A model generated the notes under the pieces. The model saw nothing but the letters and a program-made list of their open reading frames with translations, had not been told where the DNA came from and made no database searches. A program made the position numbers and the translations under genes. This document shows, one piece after another, positions 25,522-33,844 of a DNA stretch of 64,000 nucleotides (position 1 is its first letter; every line of letters starts with the position of its first letter). The stretch is taken from the NCBI RefSeq assembly GCF_027568395.1, contig NZ_JANKZL010000005.1, positions 1 through 64,000 of the forward strand, written 5' to 3'. Source of the DNA: Aminobacter sp. HY435 (GTDB lineage Bacteria > Pseudomonadota > Alphaproteobacteria > Rhizobiales > Rhizobiaceae).

Positions 25522-25884
25522 AGTGATGTCCCCGATGCGTGGATTGAATTGTGACGACAGGCGGTTAATGAGCGGTTGCTAAAGTGCTGTTTGGCCCAAT
25601 CCGGGGCAAAGGGGTTAACAAATTGTAACTTTAACAAATAACATTTGAGGCAGTCAATAGTCCCCGGTTGAAACCCTTTCCCGGTCGACGAAGTGAACTC
25701 CGCCAAGCAATTGGTTGCCAAAGCCAATTTGGGAAAAGCTGTCTTTGACAATGGGATACTTGCTGGCGAAGGACACGCGAATGCCGGATGATTTGTGCCC
25801 GGCCCAAAGGCCGGCCAACCATCCGGCGCTGCCAAGACGAGCGAGGGATTGCAGCGTGATTGTGTTCCGTTTCAGGCGGGGAAC
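25522..25884. other. Intergenic region upstream of the small BTLCP gene
   Basis: No gene is recognised here. The part nearest the protease (about 25610-25660) is AT-rich, with GTTAAC and GTAACTTTAAC steps, and probably holds its promoter. Further right, CCGGCCCAAAGGCCGGCC (25799-25816) forms a short GC hairpin downstream of the ribbon-helix-helix gene; it has no T-run. Confidence 0.4.
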
Positions 25885-26517
25885 CTACCCGTTGACCACG
25901 AAAGACAGCAGGACCTTGGGTGCCTTGATCGGTGCGCGGACGATGTTGAGCTGACCGCGGTAGCGGCGCTCGGCGGCGCCGATGACAAAGCCGCTGGCGA
26001 TCGGGACCCCCTCGTTGGCGCTGAGCCTGGCGAAGATGTCGGCAACGTTCAGGTCGAGGGAGAGCCTGAGCTCACGCTGCGCATCCGCGCCGAAGCTGAC
26101 CGGCAGTTGTCGTCGCACCAGGATTTGGAAGGCCGGGTTGAAGGCCAAGATTTTCTTGGCCGAAGACAGTGCAAATGCCGGGGCCGGACACGCTCCCAGA
26201 ATAGAGCTGACGGTCCGCAGCGAGGCCAATTGGTTGAGCTCCGCGTTCTGGTCCGCCATCCAGCGCAGGCAGGCCACGCGGATCGCCGATGCGAGGTTGC
26301 TGGTGTCGCCGTTGGCTTGTGCAATCTCCTCGACCATTTCGCCAATCGTCATGCGATTCTGCTCGGCGAGCTGCTTGAGCGTCACCCAGAACAGGCGCTC
26401 GAGCCGGATGCCGCGTCGGCTGCCTTGGCGCACGACCACGCGAAAATCGGTCAGCAAGTCGTCGACTGAAAGGATGTTGGTGCCGACAGGTGCTGCCGCA
26501 GTGGCGTTATCGTTCAC
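25885..26517 (-). CDS. Ribbon-helix-helix domain protein in the type I secretion operon
   Basis: A 210-residue protein. Residues about 35-90 (RLERLFWVTLKQLAEQNRMTIGEMVEEI, then ASAIRVACLRWM) match the RHH_4 ribbon-helix-helix domain of alphaproteobacterial proteins, normally a DNA-binding fold. The C-terminal half (about 105-205, AKKILAFNPAFQILVRR and later strands) looks like a small sensory, possibly PAS-like, domain; this is an inference from pattern only. Its start overlaps the hlyD-like gene by 11 nt, so the two are translationally coupled. It may regulate the secretion operon or its substrate. Confidence 0.7.
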   Translation of the reverse strand: MNDNATAAAPVGTNILSVDDLLTDFRVVVRQGSRRGIRLERLFWVTLKQLAEQNRMTIGEMVEEIAQANGDTSNLASAIRVACLRWMADQNAELNQLASLRTVSSILGACPAPAFALSSAKKILAFNPAFQILVRRQLPVSFGADAQRELRLSLDLNVADIFARLSANEGVPIASGFVIGAAERRYRGQLNIVRAPIKAPKVLLSFVVNG

Positions 26518-27796
26518 GCAAGGCCTCGTTTCGTGCCTTGTTGATGGGTTTGAGCAGGTAGCTGAGAATGGTTTTCCGGCCGGTGATGATCTCCACGGTG
26601 CTGATCATGCCCGGGATGATCGAATAGGATTGACCGTCTTTCTCCAGCGCCGACCGGTCTGTCGATACCCGGACCTGATAATAAGGCTCGCCCGTATTTT
26701 GATCGACGAGACTGTCGGCGGTGATGTTCTGGACCTTGCCGTCGAGACCGCCGAAGATTGAGAAGTCATAGGCCGAGACTTTGATCAGCGCTTTTTGGTC
26801 CGGCCGGATGAAAGCGACGTCGCGCGGCGAAACGCGAGCTTCGACCAGCAGCGTTTCCGAAGTCGGCACAATGCCCGCGACAACCGTGCCCGGTTGCACG
26901 AACGCGCCGAGAGTATTGACGTCGAGCGTGTTGACGATGCCATCGACAGGCGAGCGGATATCGGTGCGCGCCACCCGGTCGGTGGCGCCGCGGATGGTCT
27001 CATCCACTACCGAGAGTTCGGCTAGGGCCTGGGTCAGTTCGTCCAGCGCTTCCTGCTGCAGTTGCAGCCCGAACTCATCGACCTGAAGGTTCGCTTCGAC
27101 GATCGCCGCTTCGGTGCGCTTGACCGTCTCGTTGGCGAGGTTGAGTTGGCCCCGCATCTCGGTCTGCTCGCGGTCGACACGGATCTGCTCGGTCTTGGCC
27201 ATCAGATTGCGCTTGACCATTGAGCTGACGAGTTCTGCCTCCCTGTCGCTGACGGCGATGGAATCGGTCAGCCGCTGGACGTTGACCCTGGCTTCCTCGA
27301 GCTCCTTCTGGCGCTGGTCGAGCCGCGATTTCAGCACTGAAAGCTTGGTGTCGAAGTTTTGCCGCCGCGCCACCAGCAGCTTCTGCTCGTTCTCGCAGAT
27401 CTCAGGCGCCGTATCGCTCAGTTCGACAGGGCATGCCAGCGGCTCGCCGATACGGCCTTCCTGTTCCTGCTTGAGGCGGGCGATGCGCGCCCTAAGGGTC
27501 CGCGCCTTGGCCTGCTGTTCGCCGAGGCTGGACTCGTTGAGCGTGTCGTCGAGGCGGATGATGAGATCGTTCTTCTTGACGATTTGGCCGATCTTGACCG
27601 CAATTTCCTCGACGATGCCCGGCTCGCTCGCCTGCACGATCTGCGTCTTGGACGCCGGGATGACCTTGCCTTCGCCACGCGCGATTTCATCGACTTCAGC
27701 AAAAGACGCCCAGATGACAAAGGCTGCGAACAGCGCGCCGATGATAAACACGGCTGCCGATGCAAAGAATGGCGGTCTGTCTTCCTTGGTAATCAT
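26507..27796 (-). CDS. HlyD-family type I secretion adaptor (LapC-like)
   Basis: Periplasmic membrane-fusion protein linking the ABC ATPase to the outer-membrane channel. The 429-residue protein has one N-terminal membrane segment (about 10-32), a biotinyl-lipoyl half-motif (GEGKVIPASKTQIVQASEPGIVEEI), a long coiled-coil hairpin (about 90-260) and the second half DIRSPVDGIVNTLDV. The C-terminal beta part ends SIIPGMISTVEIITGRKTILSYLLKP, typical of LapC/HlyD-type adaptors. ATG 27796 is used; a TTG is adjacent. A perfect 26-bp palindrome lies just upstream. Confidence 0.9.
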   Translation of the reverse strand: MITKEDRPPFFASAAVFIIGALFAAFVIWASFAEVDEIARGEGKVIPASKTQIVQASEPGIVEEIAVKIGQIVKKNDLIIRLDDTLNESSLGEQQAKARTLRARIARLKQEQEGRIGEPLACPVELSDTAPEICENEQKLLVARRQNFDTKLSVLKSRLDQRQKELEEARVNVQRLTDSIAVSDREAELVSSMVKRNLMAKTEQIRVDREQTEMRGQLNLANETVKRTEAAIVEANLQVDEFGLQLQQEALDELTQALAELSVVDETIRGATDRVARTDIRSPVDGIVNTLDVNTLGAFVQPGTVVAGIVPTSETLLVEARVSPRDVAFIRPDQKALIKVSAYDFSIFGGLDGKVQNITADSLVDQNTGEPYYQVRVSTDRSALEKDGQSYSIIPGMISTVEIITGRKTILSYLLKPINKARNEALRER

Positions 27797-27805
27797 CAAT
27801 GCCCC

Positions 27806-27831
27806 ATTATATTGAACGGGTTCAATATAAT
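27806..27831 (-). repeat. Perfect AT-rich inverted repeat ahead of the adaptor gene
   Basis: The arms ATTATATTGAAC (27806-27817) and GTTCAATATAAT (27820-27831) match perfectly with a 2-nt centre. It sits in the 56-nt gap between the ABC ATPase stop and the adaptor start, 9 nt before the ATG. In RNA it would form a 12-bp hairpin beside the ribosome binding site; in DNA it could be a repressor site. Confidence 0.75.
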
Positions 27832-27852
27832 TACCCCGTCAAGCAGATGCGG

Positions 27853-29988
27853 CTAGCCGTTCGGCTTCTGCAATGCCTGAATTACTTTTTCTTTTGGCCC
27901 ATCGGCAACTATGCGCCCCTGTTCGACAACAATAAGGCGGTCGACGATCTCGAGCATGCTGTAGCGATGGGTTGAGATGATCAGCGTCGTCTTTTCGTCG
28001 AACGCTGTCTTCAACTGCCTGATGAGCTGGCGCTCCGAAGCGAGGTCCATGGAACCCGAAGGTTCATCCAGGAATACGATCTTGGGCTTGGTCATCAACA
28101 GCCGCGCTATGGCCACGGTCTGCCGCTGTCCGCCAGACAGGTTGGTTCCGCGCTCGCCGACATTCATGTCGTAGCCGCGCGGATGCCGCGACACGAACTC
28201 GTCGACACCCGCGGCCTTTGCCGCGGCGATGATCTCTTCGTCGGTGGCATCGGGCTTGGCCATCAGGAGGTTTTCCTTGATGGTGCCCGAAAACAGATCG
28301 CCAGCCTGGGCGACGATCCCGACTGCCGCGCGCACTTCCGATGGGTGGTATTGCCGCACGTCGATGCCGTCGAGCAGGAGTTCGCCAGTGGTCGGCAGAT
28401 AGAGGCGGCCGACCAGGCGTCCGAAAGTCGTTTTGCCGGATCCGATGCGGCCGATAATGCCCACGCGCTCACCGGGATTGATCGAAAGGTTCACGCCGGT
28501 CAGCACTTCGGTCTCGGTACCGGGATAGGCAAAGCTGACATTGCGCAAGTTGAGCGCCCCGACGCGAATCGGCCGATTGACGAAACCGACGGTATCGGGC
28601 CGGTCTTCAGGCTGGTGCATGATGGTGTTGACAACCCGCAACGACAGCATGGCCTGGCGGAAGCGCGAAATTGTCATTGCCAGCTGGCCGAGCGGCGCCA
28701 CCGCGCGCCCGGAAAGCATGACCGCCGCGATGATTGCACCGGTGGAAATGGCGCCGTTGTCAAAGGCGTAGGCTCCCGCCACGACCAGACCGACGGTCAC
28801 CAGCTGCTGGATGAACTGCGTCATGTTTGCCGCCGCTGCTGACAGCTCCTTGATCTTCTCCGACGTGTTGGCGGCATTCTTCGAATGCTCCCGCCATTTG
28901 CGCAGAAGATAGGCCTCGGCGCGCAGCGACTTGATCGTTTCGACGGTCGAGATCGATTCCACCAGCAGCGACTGTCGCTGCGAGGCTTCGTTCATGGAAG
29001 CGGCGACGCGCTTGCCGATGCGGTGCTGCGCCACCAGTCCGACCATGATTGCTGCGATGAAGGCGATCACCGGAACGATCACCAGCCAGCCGGCGATTGC
29101 GTAGATCACCAGCAGGAACACGAACACGAAGGCAGTGTCGATGAATGTGCTGACGGTGTTCGAGGTGAAGAACTCGCGCACGAATTCATACTGCGTCACG
29201 CGGTTGGCGTATTCGCCTGTGGATGCGGGGCGCGCGCTGAGGGAGGTGTTGAGCACCTTTTCGAACAGCATGTAGGAAATGCGCAGGTCGGCCTTGCGGC
29301 CGGCGTGGTCGATCAGCGCGGCGCGAGCGGTTTTCAGCAGCAAGTCGAACAGGATCGCCGTCGATACGCCCATCGCCAGAACCCAAAGCGACGAGATCGA
29401 CTTGTTGGGCAGAATGCGGTCGTACACGTTCATCGTGAAGATAGGCGACGCGAGTGCCAGCAGATTGATGAAGATCGCTGACAGCGCCACACGCGAGTAG
29501 GACTTCCAGAAGGAGCCCAAGGTCCCATAAAGCCAATGCGGCCGCTCGATCTTGGCGGCATTGCCAACATTCATCTCCTCGGCGGTGTTGGCGTAGGTGA
29601 TCGAGAAGCCAACGCCGCCGGAAATTGGCGACGCGGCCAGCTCGTCGCGCGAGATCGCGGTGCGGCCGTCTTCCTGGGGGCCGGTCAGGAACGCCGTGCC
29701 TTCGTTTTGCTCGGCCAGGATGGCGATGGGCAGGCGATTGGGGCGGAAGACTATCGCCGGCAGGTCAAAGCGCCCGCGCATGAAGTCGCGATGGTTGAAC
29801 TCGCGTGTTTCCAGTCCGATGCGCTCGGCGAGGTGCCGGATTTCCTGCACCTCGATCCGAGTCTCGGATATTGGCACGCCCGAAAACAGCACGGTCTCCG
29901 CGCTGGGGCGACCGAGATAGGCTGCAACTGCCGAGAAGCATGATTTGAATGCTTCAGCGGGCGTTTGAATGTGCGTCTGCTGGTTCAT
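27853..29988 (-). CDS. Type I secretion permease/ATPase (LapB-like)
   Basis: Inner-membrane ABC exporter powering one-step secretion of a protein, typically a large RTX adhesin. The 711 residues carry an N-terminal C39-peptidase-like domain without a recognisable catalytic Cys/His pair (about 1-130), a six-helix membrane domain (about 155-440), and an ABC domain with Walker A GRIGSGKTTFGRL, Q-loop VGIVAQAGDLFSG, signature TNLSGGQRQTVAIA, Walker B IVFLDEPSGSMD and ISTHRYSML. The inactive C39-like domain is typical of LapB/RTX transporters rather than bacteriocin exporters. Confidence 0.92.
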   Translation of the reverse strand: MNQQTHIQTPAEAFKSCFSAVAAYLGRPSAETVLFSGVPISETRIEVQEIRHLAERIGLETREFNHRDFMRGRFDLPAIVFRPNRLPIAILAEQNEGTAFLTGPQEDGRTAISRDELAASPISGGVGFSITYANTAEEMNVGNAAKIERPHWLYGTLGSFWKSYSRVALSAIFINLLALASPIFTMNVYDRILPNKSISSLWVLAMGVSTAILFDLLLKTARAALIDHAGRKADLRISYMLFEKVLNTSLSARPASTGEYANRVTQYEFVREFFTSNTVSTFIDTAFVFVFLLVIYAIAGWLVIVPVIAFIAAIMVGLVAQHRIGKRVAASMNEASQRQSLLVESISTVETIKSLRAEAYLLRKWREHSKNAANTSEKIKELSAAAANMTQFIQQLVTVGLVVAGAYAFDNGAISTGAIIAAVMLSGRAVAPLGQLAMTISRFRQAMLSLRVVNTIMHQPEDRPDTVGFVNRPIRVGALNLRNVSFAYPGTETEVLTGVNLSINPGERVGIIGRIGSGKTTFGRLVGRLYLPTTGELLLDGIDVRQYHPSEVRAAVGIVAQAGDLFSGTIKENLLMAKPDATDEEIIAAAKAAGVDEFVSRHPRGYDMNVGERGTNLSGGQRQTVAIARLLMTKPKIVFLDEPSGSMDLASERQLIRQLKTAFDEKTTLIISTHRYSMLEIVDRLIVVEQGRIVADGPKEKVIQALQKPNG

Positions 29989-30020
29989 GAGCGGCGGGGG
30001 CTGCCGTCAGGCAGACACCC

Positions 30021-31466
30021 CTACTTCTTTCTGACCGGCGCGAGCAGGTCAAAGGGCATGTTGTTCACTTGCTCCGAAGGCGTCCGGGCGTAAGTCTCGG
30101 TATCGGCGGTCGCCGGAACGTTGAACTCGTTTCGGGCGTAGGCATCAGACTGCTTTGCCGCCGAAAGGTTCATTGTCTTGAGCAATTGACCGGTTGCCGC
30201 CAGCAGGCGGTACTCGGCAAACAGCGACGCGAATGCCGCCGTGTTCGACAGTGTTTCCGCGTTGAAGCGCGTGTTCTGCGCATCGAGGACGTCGAGCAGC
30301 GAGCGCTGGCCGACCTTGAACTGCTCGCGATAGGACGACACCAGCCGATCATTGGCCGCGGTCTGCTGGCGCAGGGTCTTGGCCAGGTCCGCTTGGCGGA
30401 AACGGCGATCCCAGGAAATGCGAACGGCCTCGTCGATCTCGCGCTGCACCTGGTGCAGAGCAAGGCGCTGTTCGCTCACGCGGCGAACCTGCTCCTGCTC
30501 GTTGGCCTTGTCGATGCCACCGCGGTAGAGGTTCCAGCGCAACACCAGCCGGGCCTGCAGGTCGTTGGTCTCGTCTTCCGCGCCGTCGATGTCGTTGCCG
30601 ATGCGGGCACGGCCTTCCGCGACCACTTCGGGACCGAATTTGGCCCGCGCCGCATCCACCAGCGAGGCAGCGGCGTCGATGTCGCTGTTGGCCATGTGCA
30701 CGCGCGGGTTGTTGCGGCGGGCGAGGCCGAGCGCGTCATCGAGCGAACGCGGCAGCGCCTTTGCCACCGAGGCCGGCATGGTCGGGTTGGTCAGCGGCTT
30801 GCCGACAGTCTTGAAGAACCGGATCTTGGCCGCCTCAAGCTCTTCGGCGGCTTCCTGCACGCGAGCCTGCGCCGCGTAGAGGCGTTCTTCTGCCTGCTGG
30901 CGATCGGCGTCGGTCAATGCACCGCCCTGGATGCCCTCGCGGATGTCGCCGAGGATCGACTGATGGAAGCCCAGGTTTTTCTTGGCGTCGCCGACAATGC
31001 GCGCTTGCAGGATGTATTCGAGGTAGTCCTGCACGACCGTCAGGCCGATGAACTCGGAACGCTCGAGCACGCGGAAAGACGCGCCGTCGACGCGCGAGGC
31101 CTGGCGGTTGAGTTCGGCACGGCGCGCACCATTGTCGAAGATCTTTTGCGTCACGACAACGCCGGCTTCGGACGGATAGAGCGCCTCGTCTTCCTGATTG
31201 CTCAGCCGGCGCGACGGATTGTCCAGTCGCCGAACCCCCGTCGATGCTTCAAAGTCGACGCTGGGCAGGTAAAGCCCCTTGGCTTGGCGAAGCTCGAATT
31301 CGATCGCTTCGCGGTTCTGGATGGACTGGCCTATTTCGGGGTTGGATTCGACAGCCACCGCCATCGCTTCCTTGAGCGACAATGCGCTTGCGCCATTGCT
31401 TGACAGCATCGTTGCAGCAAGCAGAAAGCCCAGTCGCTTCGCCATACGCCCAACATTCATCGGCAT
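30021..31466 (-). CDS. TolC-family outer-membrane channel of the type I secretion system (LapE-like)
   Basis: Outer-membrane efflux protein of 481 residues forming the exit duct. It has a signal peptide (RLGFLLAATMLSSNGASALS), then the two internally repeated OEP domains with long helices, including VESNPEIGQSIQNREAIEFELRQAK and the second repeat RRNNPRVHMANSDIDAAASLVDAARAKFGPEV. ATG 31466 follows GGGAG by 7 nt. It is the first gene of the tolC-ABC-hlyD-RHH run, with 32 nt to the next gene. Confidence 0.9.
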   Translation of the reverse strand: MPMNVGRMAKRLGFLLAATMLSSNGASALSLKEAMAVAVESNPEIGQSIQNREAIEFELRQAKGLYLPSVDFEASTGVRRLDNPSRRLSNQEDEALYPSEAGVVVTQKIFDNGARRAELNRQASRVDGASFRVLERSEFIGLTVVQDYLEYILQARIVGDAKKNLGFHQSILGDIREGIQGGALTDADRQQAEERLYAAQARVQEAAEELEAAKIRFFKTVGKPLTNPTMPASVAKALPRSLDDALGLARRNNPRVHMANSDIDAAASLVDAARAKFGPEVVAEGRARIGNDIDGAEDETNDLQARLVLRWNLYRGGIDKANEQEQVRRVSEQRLALHQVQREIDEAVRISWDRRFRQADLAKTLRQQTAANDRLVSSYREQFKVGQRSLLDVLDAQNTRFNAETLSNTAAFASLFAEYRLLAATGQLLKTMNLSAAKQSDAYARNEFNVPATADTETYARTPSEQVNNMPFDLLAPVRKK

Positions 31467-31790
31467 GCTAGTTCTCCCGCTCCATCCCGGCGCCTCGCAA
31501 CGCCAAGGATCCCTTCCACATCCACCGCGTGCAATTATCCGGTAGCGCACGAAAATCGACAGCAAATTGATCGCAGTTTGACCGATTCGGACCGATTCGG
31601 TCGATTTGGCCAAAGCACTGTATCAAAAATGCTACATCTTCCAGGGCTAAAACTACTTTGGCTGATGCTGCCCCTCAAGTTAACCGCGTGCCGGGCAAGC
31701 GCGTTAACTTATCACGACTCGGCTGCGGGATGGTTAGGCTCAGGCAACGGTCTCGAATCGGAGGCATGAAGCCGCGCCGTCATTTGCCCA
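31467..31790. promoter_or_regulatory. Upstream region of the secretion operon with tandem and inverted repeats
   Basis: No gene is seen. It holds two tandem copies of ACCGATTCGG (31581-31600) and an inverted repeat with outer arms AAGTTAAC and GTTAACTT (31677-31710, one unpaired C). The region lies between the LapG-like gene and the TolC-like gene, both on the minus strand, so these are candidate operator sites for the secretion operon. Confidence 0.35.
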
Positions 31791-32699
31791 TCACCGAACC
31801 ATGGAGCCTTCGCCAGGTGCTATGGTGGCAAAATTACCGGTTGCAGTCGCAACTTGGGCTGTGCCCGGCTTGGCGCCGTGGATCCAGGCCCGATCGGTGC
31901 TGAATGAGTAGAGCGGAACGTAGCTCCTGTATGCCTTGTCGCGGGTGACAGTGTTGCTCAGGTTGTCGAGGATGAACGTGCCACTCTGGGTAGCGACCGA
32001 CAGGATGGCATGATACACGCCGCGGCTGCGATCCTGCAGCACGACGAGCGACATGCTTTGCGCCGGCACGCCGGCGGCGATCAACGCGGCCATCTTCAGT
32101 ATGGCGAAGTCCTCGCAGTCTCCGGACCCCAACGAAAGTATTTCCGCCGGCTTGGCCCAGTAGTCCAGGTTGCCGTAGGTCGCCTCATCCTTGCGGTAGG
32201 CAATCAGCGTATTGACGGCGCGATTGACGGTGGCGAGCTTGTCGAGAAACCGCTTGTCGCGGGTGTTCTCCGCGAGGGCTGCGAAAGCTGCGCCTCTCTC
32301 GCCGCAGGCGGTGGCCTCTGCGCAACCATCGATCTCGCGATAGACATTCGCCCACCGCCCGGCCACCGGGAAGTTGCGCATCGGAATAGCGACCGAGCCG
32401 AACACGCCCGGGATGATCGCGGCAGTCTTCATCGGATCGACACCAACGGGCACGCTGCCGTCATTGGCTTCCATGCGGGCAACAAGGCCGTCGAAATTCC
32501 GGTCGAATTGAAAGGGCGCGATGGCGACCGGCATTGCCGGCTCGTGCAGCGCGATCCCGCCGAGAAGCTTGGGAGCGGTGGGCGTTGTGCTGCCGGCCGC
32601 TTCGGTTGCGGCGGCGCCATGTACGGTGACGGCCATGAATGCGGCTGTGGTCAGGCGCTTCAAACCGGAGGCCAGAAAATCGAACGATGTTGCTTTCAT
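31791..32699 (-). CDS. LapG-like transglutaminase-fold periplasmic cysteine protease
   Basis: A BTLCP (DUF920) protease of 302 residues with an N-terminal signal peptide and a long N-terminal extension before the catalytic domain (about 165-290). The triad is visible: Cys in SLGSGDCEDFAILKMAAL, His in RGVYHAILSVAT and Asp in GTFILDNLSNTVTRD. In pseudomonads LapG cleaves the N-terminus of the LapA adhesin when cyclic-di-GMP falls; a similar role is inferred from the adjacent type I secretion genes. ATG 32699 with AGGTGA upstream is preferred to the GTG at 32708. Confidence 0.85.
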   Translation of the reverse strand: MKATSFDFLASGLKRLTTAAFMAVTVHGAAATEAAGSTTPTAPKLLGGIALHEPAMPVAIAPFQFDRNFDGLVARMEANDGSVPVGVDPMKTAAIIPGVFGSVAIPMRNFPVAGRWANVYREIDGCAEATACGERGAAFAALAENTRDKRFLDKLATVNRAVNTLIAYRKDEATYGNLDYWAKPAEILSLGSGDCEDFAILKMAALIAAGVPAQSMSLVVLQDRSRGVYHAILSVATQSGTFILDNLSNTVTRDKAYRSYVPLYSFSTDRAWIHGAKPGTAQVATATGNFATIAPGEGSMVR

Positions 32700-32988
32700 G
32701 CCGCTCACCTATTTTGATGAACGATAGCAACGGCACCTCAAATTACTGCAAACAAACGCAGATAATTATAGTATAAATCGAGAAGTCAACGTTTATATTG
32801 TTTTGAGTTTAGTTTGAAATTACTTTGTATCAAATTTTATGAAAATTCTTCGATGGGGTTTGGTCGTGGGCTGGCATAGCCGGTTGTTTCATGGCCTTCT
32901 GTAGTGGAGCGAAGCACAAGAGCGGTTGTTTCATGCCACGTCGCCCGCCGGGAATGCGGTCATCCATAAGATCGTTTGGGAGGCGGGG
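32700..32988. promoter_or_regulatory. AT-rich divergent promoter region
   Basis: Between the divergent LapG-like and thermonuclease-like genes, 32740-32845 is markedly AT-rich compared with its surroundings, with repeated TTTATA/TATAAA steps. This composition is typical of targets for AT-preferring regulators (for example Ros/MucR or H-NS-like proteins), but no specific site can be assigned. Two near-copies of GGTTGTTTCATG occur at 32881-32892 and 32924-32935. I see no gene. Confidence 0.4.
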
Positions 32989-33690
32989 GTGAGGAGGCGC
33001 GTCCTGCTGACCCACGTCGGCGCGCTGGGCGGGCTGGTCGGTGTCGCTCTTGTCGTGATGGCGACGCCTGGCCTGCATGTGCCGCCGCAACCCATCTTTC
33101 CGCCGGATGTTTCGACGAAAGTACCTGCCCTGGATGCGTCGGGGCCAGTCGCCGTTGGGATGAAGCCGCCGCCAGGTCGTGTTCGCGCGGTGGCAGGCGA
33201 TCTGGTTGCGCCGCCGCAAGTTGCGCTCGCTACGCTTGAGCGCGTTGCCGCCCGTCCGCCTCTTGGCGACCTGGGGCTGGCGGCGCCGCCACGTCGCGTC
33301 AGCCCGGACGAGTGGGAAGGGACGCTGCTCTATCGTCCCACGGTGACCTCCTCGGCCTCCTTCGTCGCGATGGGTTACACAATATACATAGCAGGCGCGG
33401 TCGCGGTCGAACCGGACCAGACTTGCGATTTCGAGGGCGTTCGATGGCCATGCGGCGAACGGGCTATGCTTGCTTTCAGGTATTTTCTGCGCGGGCGCGC
33501 ACCGCTGTGCCAGCTTCTGCCAACTGCGGAACGGCTGCCGATTGCGGCGGCTTGCAAGCTGGGCAAGCAGGATGTCGGGGCCTGGCTCGTGGCCAATGGC
33601 TGGGCCCATGCTCGGCCCGGCGGCGGCTATGAAAAGGCCGAGGGCGTAGCCAAGCATGCCAAAATGGGGGTGTTCGGGCCGCCTGACTGA
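32989..33690 (+). CDS. Membrane-anchored thermonuclease-family (SNase-like) protein, probably degenerate
   Basis: A 233-residue protein with an N-terminal membrane anchor or signal (LLTHVGALGGLVGVALVVMA), a Pro-rich linker, and a C-terminal SNase-like domain recognisable from CDFEGVRWPCGERAMLAFRYFLRGR and KLGKQDVGAWLVANGWAHA. The Asp/Arg/Glu active-site set of staphylococcal nuclease is not evident, so catalysis is doubtful; rhizobia carry several such proteins. GTG 32989 has GGGAGG upstream. A longer frame from 32926 exists but lacks support. Confidence 0.65.
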   Translation: MRRRVLLTHVGALGGLVGVALVVMATPGLHVPPQPIFPPDVSTKVPALDASGPVAVGMKPPPGRVRAVAGDLVAPPQVALATLERVAARPPLGDLGLAAPPRRVSPDEWEGTLLYRPTVTSSASFVAMGYTIYIAGAVAVEPDQTCDFEGVRWPCGERAMLAFRYFLRGRAPLCQLLPTAERLPIAAACKLGKQDVGAWLVANGWAHARPGGGYEKAEGVAKHAKMGVFGPPD

Positions 33691-33844
33691 GCTATCCCGA
33701 CGGTTCTCCTTGGCTAATTTTCCGACCCTTTCTTTAAAAATAGACTAGATTCAGCGATATGCGTCAAACTGTTCGAAATCGCACAAGGAATGTTTCATTC
33801 TCACGCTGTAGATCGATTCGTAGATGAGTACGGAGGGATCTGGC

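Noticed and set aside
32830-33657. A minus-strand frame opposite the thermonuclease-like gene
   Set aside because: It lacks motifs and runs against a gene with a signal segment and SNase-like signature.
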